Positions 1 through 8,447 of a stretch of DNA of 64,000 bases are shown here, piece after piece; positions within the stretch are counted from its first letter, which is position 1, and every line of letters starts with the position of its first letter. The translations under genes and the position numbers were made by a program. The notes under the pieces are model-generated. The model did no database searches, was not told the origin of the DNA, and saw nothing but the letters and a program-made list of their open reading frames with translations. Source of the stretch: Spirosoma panaciterrae DSM 21099 (GTDB taxonomy: Bacteria > Bacteroidota > Bacteroidia > Cytophagales > Spirosomataceae); the NCBI RefSeq assembly GCF_000374025.1, contig NZ_KB893180.1, positions 124,001 to 188,000 of the forward strand, read 5' to 3'.

Positions 1-537
1 AAACGAAAGATACGCCAGAACGCCCAAAGCCGTTAATATGGCAATCAGGGCATACGGGATGTAATTGATTTGCCGCAGTACTTTCGAGTTTTCGTAATAC
101 ATCAACCCCCGTTGACCATCGGTCATCACAACCGGAATTGGCCGATGGTTTTTACGCATTTCTGCAATCCGCTGTCGAAAAAAAGCCTGTTTTTCCGCAT
201 CAGGAAGTTTGTCAAAGCCTTCCGGCAAATCCAGATTTACCTGCTGGGATATCTGACCATTGTGATCCAGGTAAATAACCGGAATGGTCTTGTTAGCCTG
301 TAGAATTTCGCTCGTCACAAAATTTATATCGCCATTATCCCCATCAGGCCGGCTGGTACTATACAGGTATTCAATGGCTTTCACATAAAGCTGAACATAC
401 TGTTCTTCACGATCTTCGAGCTTCAGGATTAATCGGCGGGTGTACAGCAGTGATCCCGTTCCTACCAGAAGCAGGTTCAGAGCAACTATGATTTTCAGAA
501 TATTATTCTGATTATAAATATCAAATGACTTCAGCAT
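1..537 (-). CDS. Sensor histidine kinase, N-terminal part (truncated by window edge)
   Basis: The reading frame opens at an ATG at 537 and runs leftward off the window, so 179 residues are visible. Residues of about 15-32 form a first membrane helix. A soluble, probably extracytoplasmic stretch of about 130 residues follows. A second helix (PYALIAILTALGVLAYLSF) lies at the edge. Two helices flanking a sensor region at the N-terminus fit a membrane-bound sensor kinase; the HAMP and kinase domains would lie outside the window. It is divergent from hemA, an arrangement I associate with Cytophagales. The kinase assignment is inference from topology and neighbourhood, because no catalytic motif is visible. 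Confidence 0.6.
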   Translation of the reverse strand, partial: MLKSFDIYNQNNILKIIVALNLLLVGTGSLLYTRRLILKLEDREEQYVQLYVKAIEYLYSTSRPDGDNGDINFVTSEILQANKTIPVIYLDHNGQISQQVNLDLPEGFDKLPDAEKQAFFRQRIAEMRKNHRPIPVVMTDGQRGLMYYENSKVLRQINYIPYALIAILTALGVLAYLSF

Positions 538-712
538 GTGGTCTTGCTGGCCGTAGGTTCAGCTTAATTTTTTAACGATAAAAATGCAGTAAACGTGCAA
601 AGGTTGAACGTCTGACAAGGTACGAATGTTACAAACCTGAATAGGATTGATCAAAGATACGACCAATCTATTTGGACAAATTCTAAATAGAATCCTACTC
701 GCAATTGGGTGC

Positions 713-743
713 ATTCATATCCCATAATAATGCCGTAATTTTG
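713..743 (+). promoter_or_regulatory. Possible hemA promoter
   Basis: TAATTTTG at 736-743 matches the Bacteroidota -7 consensus TAnnTTTG. A weak TTC-type -33 box lies about 20 bases upstream. The predicted transcript start is about 30 bases before the hemA ATG at 779. Only the -7 element is convincing. Confidence 0.4.
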
Positions 744-778
744 TAAAGGCTATATGCCCGTAAAGGTGCTTTTTTACC

Positions 779-2065
779 ATGTTAGATACCTTCAAAGCAA
801 TTAGTTTGTCCTACAAAATGGCTCCGCTGCGGGTCCGTGAACTAATTGCACTTAACGAAGATGAAGCCAAACGGCTCATGCTTCGGTTACGGGACTTCTT
901 CGGGCTGAGCGATCTGCTCGTTATCTCGACCTGTAATCGAACCGAAGTTTATTACGCATTTGAGCAAGATCTTAATACCGAAATTGCCCGCCTGTTGCTG
1001 ATTGAAAAAGGGCTGACCGATACGGATAACTATTTGCCTTATTTTCAGTTTTTCGACGCCAATGACCAGGCGGTTAAGCACTTGTTTGAAGTGTGCGTAG
1101 GCCTACACTCGCAGGTTGTGGGCGACATGCAGATTCCTAATCAGGTAAAGCAGTCGTATCAGTGGTCGGCCGATCTGGAAATGGCTGGGCCGTTCCTGCA
1201 CCGGCTGATGCATACGATTTTCTTTACCAACAAGCGGGTTGCCCAGGAAACGCCCTTCCGCGACGGAGCCGCTTCCTCTTCCTATGCCGCTGTCGAGCTG
1301 ATCGATGAGTTGGTGGGTGAACACAGCCAACCCAATATTCTGGTGATTGGTCTGGGTGAAATTGGTACGGATGTCTGTAAAAACCTTGAAGCTCGCGGAG
1401 GCAACTCTAACATCACGCTCTGCAACCGTACAAAAGCCAAAGCCGAAGCCCTGGCCGAACAATGCGGTTTCCGCGTAGCTGACTTCGAGAACCTGACCGA
1501 TGAAATTCGTAAGGCCGATGTGATCATCTCATCCGTCATGCGCGATGAACCACTGATCACTCCCGAATTGCTGAAACATGTTGAGGTATTAACTTTCAAA
1601 TACTTCATCGATTTATCGGTTCCCCGTAGTGTTGACGCAACCGTTGAGCAAATTCCGGGTGTACTGGTCTACAACATCGATCATATTCGCAACCGGGCCG
1701 ATGAAGCGCTGCAACAGCGTCTGGCTGCCATTCCACAGGTAGAAGCCATTGTGGCCCAGGCTGTCGCTGAATTTGGTGACTGGTCGAAAGAAATGGTGGT
1801 ATCTCCCACTATCAACAAACTGAAAAATGCACTGGAGCAAATTCGTCGCGACGAAATTGCCCGGTACATGAAGCACCTTACCCCCAACGAGTCGGAGAAA
1901 GTAGACAAGATTACGAAGGGGATCATGCAGAAAATCATCAAGCTACCCGTTCTTCAACTGAAAGCCGCCTGCAAACGGGGCGAAGCCGAAACGCTGATCG
2001 ACGTGCTGAACGATCTGTTCGACCTGGAAAAGCAGCCGGCTATTGACGAAAAACACACGTACTGA
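779..2065 (+). CDS. hemA: Glutamyl-tRNA reductase
   Basis: This NADPH-dependent enzyme reduces glutamyl-tRNA(Glu) to glutamate-1-semialdehyde, the first committed step of C5-pathway tetrapyrrole synthesis. The protein has 428 residues, the usual length. The catalytic motif STCNRTEVYY places the thioester-forming cysteine at residue 52. A Rossmann motif GLGEIG at residues 191-196 marks the NADPH domain. A C-terminal helical dimerisation region follows from about residue 330. The gene is monocistronic: it is preceded by a divergent sensor-kinase gene and followed by a hairpin with a T-rich tail at 2101-2140. No other heme gene is in the window. Confidence 0.96.
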   Translation: MLDTFKAISLSYKMAPLRVRELIALNEDEAKRLMLRLRDFFGLSDLLVISTCNRTEVYYAFEQDLNTEIARLLLIEKGLTDTDNYLPYFQFFDANDQAVKHLFEVCVGLHSQVVGDMQIPNQVKQSYQWSADLEMAGPFLHRLMHTIFFTNKRVAQETPFRDGAASSSYAAVELIDELVGEHSQPNILVIGLGEIGTDVCKNLEARGGNSNITLCNRTKAKAEALAEQCGFRVADFENLTDEIRKADVIISSVMRDEPLITPELLKHVEVLTFKYFIDLSVPRSVDATVEQIPGVLVYNIDHIRNRADEALQQRLAAIPQVEAIVAQAVAEFGDWSKEMVVSPTINKLKNALEQIRRDEIARYMKHLTPNESEKVDKITKGIMQKIIKLPVLQLKAACKRGEAETLIDVLNDLFDLEKQPAIDEKHTY

Positions 2066-2100
2066 CCAACACATTTACGATCTGGCTATATGTTTCTCTG

Positions 2101-2140
2101 CTTCCCGAAGGGCTAAAACTTTCGGGAAGTTTTATTTTAT
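2101..2140 (+). terminator. Intrinsic terminator after hemA
   Basis: CTTCCCGAA (2101-2109) pairs with TTCGGGAAG (2121-2129). The hairpin is followed by a T-rich run at 2130-2140, as in a rho-independent terminator. Confidence 0.85.
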
Positions 2141-2152
2141 AATCCCGGCCTT

Positions 2153-2746
2153 ATGACTCGACTCCTCAATGCCCTTTTTCGCCTATTGCTGATTGCCATA
2201 TTGGTAGCGGGGCTGATTGCAATCTGGGAGCAAATTCGGGGCAACAGCCTGCTGAGCCGATTTCGCAAAGGCGACAACACGACCCAGAGCATTGTACTGA
2301 AGGAAGTAACCTCGCTGGGCAAGCTGGAGCTGGTGAAATATACCTTTAAAGACATCGTAGAGCATGAACAGGTCAATACCTTTCTGCCGAATGCCAATGC
2401 CATTCTGATTGTGGAAGGTGAAGCAACGGGGTGTATTGACTTAACAAAAATCACGGCTGCTGACGTAACTGCCGATGGCGATTCAATAACCGTCCGACTC
2501 CCTGAACCGGAATTGTGCACCTGGAAAATCAACCACGACCGATCGCGGGTGTACGATACGCACTTTTCGTTTCTGGATCAGTCTCAGCTAGTGAGCGATG
2601 CGTACCGAAAAGCAGAGCAACAGATCAAAACATCGGCACTCAACAGCGGTATTCTCGAACAAACTCGCCAGAATGCCAATCAGCTTCTACGACCTACCCT
2701 AGAGCGTATTTCAGGAAAGAAAGTAGGTCTGATCGTTCGAAAATAG
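2153..2746 (+). CDS. DUF4230 family membrane-anchored protein
   Basis: A 197-residue protein with one N-terminal membrane helix (residues about 8-25), followed by a soluble domain that carries the character of DUF4230. The visible features are an alternating strand region, a conserved-looking LPEPELCTW segment near residue 118, and a C-terminal amphipathic helix. The family is widespread and of unknown function. The protein probably sits in the inner membrane with the domain outside the cytoplasm. It starts just after the hemA terminator, so it is probably transcribed separately. No link to heme synthesis can be shown. Confidence 0.75.
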   Translation: MTRLLNALFRLLLIAILVAGLIAIWEQIRGNSLLSRFRKGDNTTQSIVLKEVTSLGKLELVKYTFKDIVEHEQVNTFLPNANAILIVEGEATGCIDLTKITAADVTADGDSITVRLPEPELCTWKINHDRSRVYDTHFSFLDQSQLVSDAYRKAEQQIKTSALNSGILEQTRQNANQLLRPTLERISGKKVGLIVRK

Positions 2747-2769
2747 GTTTTCAGACCCAATACAGTTGT

Positions 2770-2825
2770 GATGCGGATAGAAACCCGGTCCATTCCGTTT
2801 AAGATCACGGGGTTCCATCCGCATC
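2770..2825. terminator. Imperfect inverted repeat between convergent genes
   Basis: GATGCGGATAGAAACCCGGT (2770-2789) pairs imperfectly with ACGGGGTTCCATCCGCATC (2807-2825). It lies between the DUF4230 gene (+) and the cytochrome gene (-), so it may end transcription from both sides. Confidence 0.5.
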
Positions 2826-2845
2826 GCAACCAGTTAACCCAAACT

Positions 2846-3262
2846 TTATTGATTCAGCTTATACCACTGAATATCGTTCAACGAAGCTCTTCGGAAAGTT
2901 GCTTTGGAATCGATCGCCGACGGGCCGTAGTATTTTTCGAGGTAGTCAAGAACCACTTTCTCCGACTCGCCCAAATCCCATAGTTTGTGGTACTTCTGCA
3001 TCCAGCGAATGCGGTCAAGCCAACCCGCCCGCGTAAACCGATGCTGTAAAATAAGCTTCGATGAATGGCAGGCTGTACACTGCGATTTCACCATCATCAG
3101 ATTGGCATCGGCCACCAGACCACTTTCGGTGTCAATTTTCAACGTGTCGATCATCTGGTTGCCAACGGTATATACATTAGCTTCCGAATTCTGGACTCGA
3201 AAACTCGACGCACCGATCAGAACAGCGCCAATAAAGACCATTAGTTTTACTGCTTTCATCAT
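2846..3262 (-). CDS. Small c-type cytochrome, probable electron acceptor of the sulfite dehydrogenase
   Basis: A 138-residue exported protein with a hydrophobic N-terminus and a single heme-binding motif CTACH at residues 62-66. A downstream RWMQKYHKLWDL segment could supply the axial methionine. It begins at the base immediately after the stop codon of the molybdenum enzyme gene, which indicates translational coupling. In the SorAB-type sulfite dehydrogenases a monoheme cytochrome c receives electrons from the Mo subunit; length, motif and position fit that role here. The specific partner role is inferred from adjacency. It could instead be a general periplasmic cytochrome. Confidence 0.8.
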   Translation of the reverse strand: MMKAVKLMVFIGAVLIGASSFRVQNSEANVYTVGNQMIDTLKIDTESGLVADANLMMVKSQCTACHSSKLILQHRFTRAGWLDRIRWMQKYHKLWDLGESEKVVLDYLEKYYGPSAIDSKATFRRASLNDIQWYKLNQ

Positions 3263-4501
3263 CTAGACAAGGGCTTTAACCGCAATACGGTGACAGGCAT
3301 TATTCAGATAACCACCCGGATTCCATTGCGGAATAACCATTGGCTGTGTCGCTCCACTACTATCTGTGGCCCGTACCCACACTTCATAGTAACCTGCCTG
3401 CGGAAACGTGATCTCGGTTGACCATTGCTGCCAGGCCAGTCGGTTTTTGGGTGGCTGCAGTTTTGCTTTCTGCCAGGTTGCCCCGTAGTCGATCGAGGTA
3501 TGTACATCCGCCACCATTCGGTCGCCAGCCCAGGCATGCCCACGCAAGGCCAGCGGCTTTTTCAGCTCGAACATAGCCCCGGTTTTGGGGTAGGTAATGA
3601 GCGATTTCACCGGCATCGATTCAATGATGCGGAAGTTTTCGGGTGTTTCGGCTATCTTCTCCCCTGGCTGTACGGGCCGAATAGGCATCCGATAGCTATG
3701 CCCTTCCATTTTGGCTCCATCGTGCACTTTATTACGTACCGCAATCGTGTGCAACCACTTACCCGATACCGACGCAGGCCAGCCTCCTATCACCAGCCGA
3801 AGCGGATACCCGTGTACCAGCGGAATATCTTTCCCGTTCACGGCCCAGGCAATGAGCGTTTCGGCTTCAAGTGCTTTTTTTATGGGTACTCCCCGCGAAA
3901 TAGAAACTTTGGTTGGGTCCTGACTCAAATGCGGGTCTTTACCATAATAACCGATGTAAACAGCATCCTCTTTCAAACCTACGTCGGCCAGAATATCCTT
4001 CAGCCGAACCCCCGTCCACTCGGCACAGCTAACAGCGCCCTGATCCCAGGGGTTACCCGTTGTTTGCGGCTCAAAGCCCGAGCGGCCGTTTCCTCCGCAT
4101 TCGAGCACAAGCTGATAGGTATGGGGCTGAAAACGTTTTTTAAGATCGTTTAGGGTATAGGTTTTCGTGGCTTTTACCGATTCACCCTTAATGGTCAGTG
4201 TCCAGGTATCGGGGTTGATAGGCTCTGACGGAATCAACCCATTGTTCCGCACAAACATCTTTTCGACGGGCGTAACAGCGTCGTCAAGCTGATGGATAGG
4301 CGCTTCGACATTCCAGGGCTTATCACCCAGCACTTTCATATCCGGGATTTTCCCTTTAAGTGGGTCATTATCAAATGCCAGTGGGGTATGATATTGGGGA
4401 ATCTGATCAGCGAAAACGACATCCGTACCAACCAGTGCGGTCAGGGTTGCCAGCGCACTTTTCTGAAGAAATCCCCGTCGATCATGAATCTGCTTTTTCA
4501 T
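3263..4501 (-). CDS. Periplasmic molybdopterin sulfite oxidase/dehydrogenase (SorA-like)
   Basis: A sulfite-oxidase-family protein of 412 residues that should oxidise sulfite to sulfate in the periplasm. A Tat-type signal (RRGFLQK at residues 8-14) suits export of a folded Mo-cofactor enzyme. The motif LECGGNGRSGF carries the likely Mo-ligating cysteine at residue 135. A GYPLRLVIGGWPASVSGKWL segment binds the cofactor region, and an Ig-like dimerisation domain occupies about residues 290-400. It is the first gene of a two-gene leftward operon with the cytochrome. Related enzymes include SorA, SorT and YedY-like proteins; the length and the C-terminal domain exclude YedY. Confidence 0.88.
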   Translation of the reverse strand: MKKQIHDRRGFLQKSALATLTALVGTDVVFADQIPQYHTPLAFDNDPLKGKIPDMKVLGDKPWNVEAPIHQLDDAVTPVEKMFVRNNGLIPSEPINPDTWTLTIKGESVKATKTYTLNDLKKRFQPHTYQLVLECGGNGRSGFEPQTTGNPWDQGAVSCAEWTGVRLKDILADVGLKEDAVYIGYYGKDPHLSQDPTKVSISRGVPIKKALEAETLIAWAVNGKDIPLVHGYPLRLVIGGWPASVSGKWLHTIAVRNKVHDGAKMEGHSYRMPIRPVQPGEKIAETPENFRIIESMPVKSLITYPKTGAMFELKKPLALRGHAWAGDRMVADVHTSIDYGATWQKAKLQPPKNRLAWQQWSTEITFPQAGYYEVWVRATDSSGATQPMVIPQWNPGGYLNNACHRIAVKALV

Positions 4502-4742
4502 GGCGTCATTTTTGTTCCTGTAAAAGTAACGCTCCGGTGGGCTATACCCTACTACATACCCCCATACAATTTTTTACGGCAAGACCGGGTAGGTAACCAA
4601 GGCGAGGTTATACTTCTGATAGCTCTATGGGTCTGGCCGTATACAAAGTATTGAGGAAGTCAGTAGCGTATTTAACAGTTTTTAAAGAATATAGTATCTG
4701 AAAAAAGCGTTTTGCCATAAATCTATAATTGCTCAATGGGCT

Positions 4743-5303
4743 ATGAATACGATTCCTACCTCCGTTAAGAACGGCGATCTGCTGATTGCTGAGCCATTCA
4801 TGGGTGATACCAACTTTGAACGCAGTGTTGTCCTGGTTTGTGAGCATAATCAGGCCGGTACATTTGGACTTGTACTAAACCAGCAAACCGACATCCACCT
4901 GAGCGATGTGATTGACGATATACACGTCGATTTACCCTTATTTGTTGGCGGGCCTGTACAGCAGAATACCCTACATTTCATCCACCGCCGACCCGACCTG
5001 ATCGACGGTTCGATCCGGGTTCTGGACGGACTTTACTGGAGTGGCGACTTCGAACAGATTAAGCAAGCTGTCAATATAGGCACCCTTACCGAACGCGATG
5101 CCCGCTTTTTTATTGGCTATTCGGGCTGGAGCGAAGGCCAATTGGATGCAGAATTAGCGCAGAAAGCCTGGATCGTCAGCCGCACAAATGCCAGCTTCCT
5201 GTTCGATACCCCAACGAAAGAATTTTGGCGGGGCGTACTCAAGCGTATGGGGGGCGAATACAAATCCATTGCCCACTACCCAGTCGACCCTCGACTTAAT
5301 TAA
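4743..5303 (+). CDS. YqgE/AlgH family protein (UPF0301)
   Basis: A 186-residue cytosolic protein with the characteristic opening of the family: GDLLIAEPFMGDTNFERSVV at residues 11-30, then TFGLVLNQ and FVGGPVQ. The length is typical. The biochemical role of the family is unsettled; in Pseudomonas a member (AlgH) affects alginate production. It stands alone, divergent from the sulfite dehydrogenase genes and followed by a signal-peptide protein. No regulator or partner is evident. Confidence 0.93.
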   Translation: MNTIPTSVKNGDLLIAEPFMGDTNFERSVVLVCEHNQAGTFGLVLNQQTDIHLSDVIDDIHVDLPLFVGGPVQQNTLHFIHRRPDLIDGSIRVLDGLYWSGDFEQIKQAVNIGTLTERDARFFIGYSGWSEGQLDAELAQKAWIVSRTNASFLFDTPTKEFWRGVLKRMGGEYKSIAHYPVDPRLN

Positions 5304-5431
5304 CATTTTTTGACAGTCTACCGACCACGCAAACAGGGGCATCTTAACTTTTTTTCACCAATTTTGTACCGATCCGACGTTTCGGACAAAAAAACATTAT
5401 CGAAAGGGTCACTTCCTTTCCATCGCCCTGT

Positions 5432-6043
5432 ATGCATAGTTATCGATTACTCCTTTTTATTTTTTTAGTAACCTCGTCGGCCCTAACCCAGGCCCAAAGC
5501 AATAAGCCCATAGGTGGTCATTTCGGCCTGAAACTGGGAGCCTCGTTTACGCAGATCGCTATTTCAGGCGCAACTGCCAACATCCCTCACCGTACCTTAC
5601 AACCACACCTGGGAGTTATGTATCGGTATCGGTACAACCGTTGGGTCGTTCAGCCCGAAGCGCTATTGTCTATTCGTGGTGGCAATTTTCAGCAGGAGCA
5701 AAACAACGGTACCCGGACCACAACGGCTATCTCGTATTACTACGCCAGCCTTCCGCTCATGCTAGGCTACATTCCTACTGAAGGACTTACGATACAAGCC
5801 GGGCCAGAGTTCAGTTACGCGTTAAATGCGGGACAAACGGGTGGTCCTGGTGTAAATAATGACCTGGGAATAGCAGCTGGTGTTCATTACGATTTTCTGG
5901 ATATGCTGCACAATTTCAGTCTGCACGCCCGGTTTATTTACGGCCTTACCAACGTATCGCCCGAAGCTACGGCTTCCTATTACAACCGGAACCTCCAGAT
6001 TTCGATGGTGTACAATCTGTTTCCGAAAAAGAAGAAGAAATAA
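5432..6043 (+). CDS. PorT-like outer-membrane beta-barrel protein
   Basis: A 203-residue protein with a Sec signal peptide (cleavage near TQAQ|SN, about residue 22). It has an alternating hydrophobic/aromatic pattern with repeated turns (GLKLGASFTQ, HLGVMYRYRYNRWVVQPEAL, YASLPLMLGY), typical of eight-strand outer-membrane barrels of the OMP_b-brl_2/PorT family. A run of five lysines ends the protein. Its function is not predictable from sequence. The gene is followed by the 6048-6120 stem-loop and then nuoA on the same strand. Confidence 0.82.
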   Translation: MHSYRLLLFIFLVTSSALTQAQSNKPIGGHFGLKLGASFTQIAISGATANIPHRTLQPHLGVMYRYRYNRWVVQPEALLSIRGGNFQQEQNNGTRTTTAISYYYASLPLMLGYIPTEGLTIQAGPEFSYALNAGQTGGPGVNNDLGIAAGVHYDFLDMLHNFSLHARFIYGLTNVSPEATASYYNRNLQISMVYNLFPKKKKK

Positions 6044-6047
6044 ACAG

Positions 6048-6120
6048 AGTATTGGGAGTGAGTAGTAGGAGTTGTTGACACATCTTTCTCTCCTACTACT
6101 CGCTCCTCACTCCCAATACT
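6048..6120. repeat. Stem-loop repeat with conserved loop, copy 1
   Basis: The left arm (6048-6071) pairs with the right arm (6090-6120) around an 18-base loop; the right arm has about seven extra bases. The loop and inner stem read TAGGAGTTGTTGACACATC followed by TTTCTCTCCTA. This matches the loop of the stem-loop at 48095-48146, although the outer stems differ in sequence. It lies between the barrel gene and nuoA. It could act as a terminator or belong to a dispersed repeat family. Confidence 0.7.
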
Positions 6121-6129
6121 GAAACTACT

Positions 6130-6597
6130 ATGCTTTCCGACTTCGGCGTTATTCTGTTGTTTATTGTGGGGGCGTTTGCGTTCATTGCCACCGTGCTTTT
6201 TGTGGCACGTTTGTTACGGCCCAACCGACCGAACATCGAAAAAAACAGTACGTACGAGTCTGGAGAAGAGCCCGTTGGCAATGCGAATGTGCAGTTCAAT
6301 ATTCGTTTCTACGTAGTAGCTCTGGTATTTGTCCTGTTCGACGTTGAACTGGTCTTTTTGTTTCCGTGGGCAACCGTATTTGGTCAGGAGCGGCTCATTC
6401 GCGAAACAGGTGGTCTTTGGGGCTGGTTTGCCCTGGCCGAAGCTTTCCTCTTCGTCGTTATTCTGGCCTTAGGCCTTGCCTATGTGTGGGCAAAAGGCTA
6501 CCTTGACTGGGTAAAACCTCAACCAAAACTACCAATCCTGAAAACAAAGGTTCCTACTGAGTTATACAGGAGAGTAAATGAGAAATACCACCGTTGA
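6130..6597 (+). CDS. nuoA: NADH-quinone oxidoreductase subunit A
   Basis: A membrane subunit of respiratory complex I, 155 residues. There are three transmembrane helices (about 5-30, 58-80 and 92-118). The family motif [20 protein letters not shown] lies in the first loop and [11 protein letters not shown] in the second helix. The C-terminal cytosolic tail (after about 122) is lysine/proline rich. Its 3' end overlaps the next gene by 20 bases in another frame. In most Bacteroidota nuoB follows directly; here four paralogous genes intervene. Confidence 0.95.
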   Translation: MLSDFGVILLFIVGAFAFIATVLFVARLLRPNRPNIEKNSTYESGEEPVGNANVQFNIRFYVVALVFVLFDVELVFLFPWATVFGQERLIRETGGLWGWFALAEAFLFVVILALGLAYVWAKGYLDWVKPQPKLPILKTKVPTELYRRVNEKYHR

Positions 6598-7147
6598 CAG
6601 AGTTTTATTTACGCTGATTCTTTACCTGAACTTACTACTTTCTACCAGCGAAGGATTTGCCCAGCACTACGAAATAAGAGCCTACAAAATCCAGGTTCTT
6701 ATGGACTCGGGTGAAAAACTAAAAGGAATGTTATCGGGCGTCAGCGAATCGACTCTGTATGTTGAAGACAAACGACGAGACATTATCAGAATACCACTAG
6801 CCGCTATTCGAAAAGCCAAGCTTATTGATGTCAACAATGTACCCTCCAGAATGATTATCGGGGCCATTTTAGGTGGTCTGGTGATTGGCTATGTTGCCTA
6901 TTTGGGAAATAGCAGAAGTCCCGGCGGTAGTAGAAGTCCTGTATTAGGCGGTATTAGCATAGCACTAGGTGCAGGCGCAGGAGCTGGGTTTGGTGCGCTC
7001 CTGGGCAAATTTACAGCGGGTATAGGCCGCGCTCACTTCGTCTTTCGTGCCAACGGTGATCCAAAATCAGTAGCACAGCTTTACCATCTATTGGAGCCTT
7101 ACAGTGAGACATTTCAAAAAGATGTACTTAACAATGGTCCCAACTAG
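6578..7147 (+). CDS. Tandem-array paralogue 1: secreted protein with small beta domain and glycine-rich hydrophobic segment
   Basis: A 189-residue protein of no recognised family. It has a conventional signal peptide (cleavage near SEGFAQ|HY, about residue 29). A short beta-rich domain with the pattern G..lkGmLsgVs.stLYVE....I..[11 protein letters not shown] follows (about 36-85). Next comes a glycine- and alanine-rich hydrophobic region (about 90-150) resembling a glycine zipper, and a tail with [13 protein letters not shown]. Three homologues follow in tandem. This copy is the most divergent, with a longer Gly/Ser loop ([11 protein letters not shown]). Its start lies inside nuoA in a different frame, so translation is probably coupled to nuoA. 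Confidence 0.75.
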   Translation: MRNTTVDRVLFTLILYLNLLLSTSEGFAQHYEIRAYKIQVLMDSGEKLKGMLSGVSESTLYVEDKRRDIIRIPLAAIRKAKLIDVNNVPSRMIIGAILGGLVIGYVAYLGNSRSPGGSRSPVLGGISIALGAGAGAGFGALLGKFTAGIGRAHFVFRANGDPKSVAQLYHLLEPYSETFQKDVLNNGPN

Positions 7148-7230
7148 AGTACATTTTTTGACTGGAATCGATAACCTCACCCTAAACTCTCTGCGTATCT
7201 AGTTGAACAGGTAAACGAGTATCATAAACG

Positions 7231-7791
7231 TTGAAACCTTTAACCTTACCCTACCTTTGTCTGGCCATTTTTATTGTCTCTTCATTATCAGCCACGTTAC
7301 AGGCGCAGAAGCTTACGTTTGATGTATACCGCGCACGGGTGATCACTATGACAGGTGAACGATACCGTGGGGTATTGGAAGAGGTGAGCGATACCGATTT
7401 GCGCCTAACTAGCTATCATGGCAATTGGATTGACGAAGAGATTCCCCTACGCCAGATCCGAAAAGTGGTGATTCGGCGGATCAGTAAAAAGCGTGCAATC
7501 ATCACGGGGTCCATCATTGGGGGGTTGGCCGCAGGATTTGCCTCTTACAAGTCCCTTCAGCGCAACCAGACCAGCAATGACATTAACTACGGTATTACAC
7601 TAACGTTTGCTGCGGCTGGTGGTGCAGCCGCTGGGCTAGTAGTAGGTTCTTTCATCAATAATGTGACTGGTCGGGTCATTCGTCCACTGGATATAACTAA
7701 CCCTGAGCTTAGTTTGTACCGGCAACTAGAGCCATTTACCTATCGTCACCAACAGAATCTAATTAAGCGTCTGCCTAACATTCCTCAGTAA
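7231..7791 (+). CDS. Tandem-array paralogue 2 (ordinary signal peptide)
   Basis: A 186-residue homologue of the preceding protein. It has a normal Sec signal (MKPLTLPYLCLAIFIVSSL..., cleavage near LQAQ|KL at about 26). The beta domain reads YRARVITMTGERYRGVLEEV; a basic stretch RRISKKRA and the glycine-zipper region [20 protein letters not shown] follow. The C-terminal signature is LYRQLEPFTYRHQQNLIKRL. It is the best model for the ancestor of copies 3 and 4, which keep its body but lack its native N-terminus. The function is unknown; envelope location is inferred from the signal peptide. Confidence 0.75.
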   Translation: MKPLTLPYLCLAIFIVSSLSATLQAQKLTFDVYRARVITMTGERYRGVLEEVSDTDLRLTSYHGNWIDEEIPLRQIRKVVIRRISKKRAIITGSIIGGLAAGFASYKSLQRNQTSNDINYGITLTFAAAGGAAAGLVVGSFINNVTGRVIRPLDITNPELSLYRQLEPFTYRHQQNLIKRLPNIPQ

Positions 7792-7796
7792 CCACC

Positions 7797-7843
7797 ATGA
7801 TCCGGTCAATAAGTGATAATCCGTCTAAATTGGTATAATTCTG
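7797..7843 (+). pseudogene. Frameshifted remnant of nuoB codons 1-17 ahead of paralogue 3
   Basis: These 47 bases correspond to the 51 bases between the nuoB start and its internal Met18. An ATG at 7797 is aligned with the nuoB start, and the end matches closely (TGGTATAATTCTGATG against GTGTGATTCTGATG). Four bases are missing, so the frame from 7797 stops after 13 codons. Translation of paralogue 3 therefore begins at the codon equivalent to nuoB Met18. Confidence 0.65.
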
Positions 7844-8443
7844 ATGTGTTCTAAAGCTTTATTAAGCTGGTCGCGAAAGAAATCACTTTGGTCACTGATG
7901 CTTGGCCTGGCTTTTTGCACCATTGACATGATGCTTGTGTTACTAACCCACCCGGTTAGAGCGCAGCAACCTGTTGAAAATGTCTACCATATCAAGGTTG
8001 TAACCAAAAAAGGGAATCACTTTCGGGGTGTACTTTGGGACGTGACAGCCTCTACCCTTTATGTAGAGCATGAGAAACGGTCGCTGAGTGGAAGAATCCC
8101 GTTTGCCAATATTCATAAGATTGTGCTACGCCGGAAAAGCAAGAAAAATGCAATGATAACCGGGGCTATTCTAGGTGGTTTGGCATTGGGTTTTGTCACA
8201 AACCAGTCTTTACAAAAGAACCCGACCAGTTCACCCGTGGCCTATGGTCTTACGCTTACCTTTGCAACGGCTGGTGGCGCAGCACTCGGTTTGCTGGCAG
8301 GTTACGAGATTGGCAATCTAAAAAAGATTGTTATCCGTCCTTCAACGTCTGCTAACCCTGAGCAAACCCTGTACCGGCAGTTAGAACCGTTTTCTTTTCG
8401 TCATCAGCAGGATATAATTAACCGAATTCCACCAAATCGCTAA
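7844..8443 (+). CDS. Tandem-array paralogue 3: NuoB-N-terminus chimera
   Basis: A 199-residue protein in two parts. Residues 1-30 align without gaps to NuoB residues 18-47, with 19 identities by hand count, including LLxWSRxKSLWxL and GLAxCxIxMM; the first of the two NuoB cluster cysteines is Phe here. Residues from about 31 are the array protein, beginning LVLLTHPVRAQQ, then the beta domain (HIKVVTKKGNHFRGVLWDV), the glycine-zipper segment and LYRQLEPFSFRHQQ. The NuoB-derived helix plus LVLL now sits where a signal peptide would, with a cleavage-like VRAQ|Q. The gene is very probably co-transcribed with nuoA and nuoB. Confidence 0.78.
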   Translation: MCSKALLSWSRKKSLWSLMLGLAFCTIDMMLVLLTHPVRAQQPVENVYHIKVVTKKGNHFRGVLWDVTASTLYVEHEKRSLSGRIPFANIHKIVLRRKSKKNAMITGAILGGLALGFVTNQSLQKNPTSSPVAYGLTLTFATAGGAALGLLAGYEIGNLKKIVIRPSTSANPEQTLYRQLEPFSFRHQQDIINRIPPNR

Positions 8444-8447
8444 TTCA

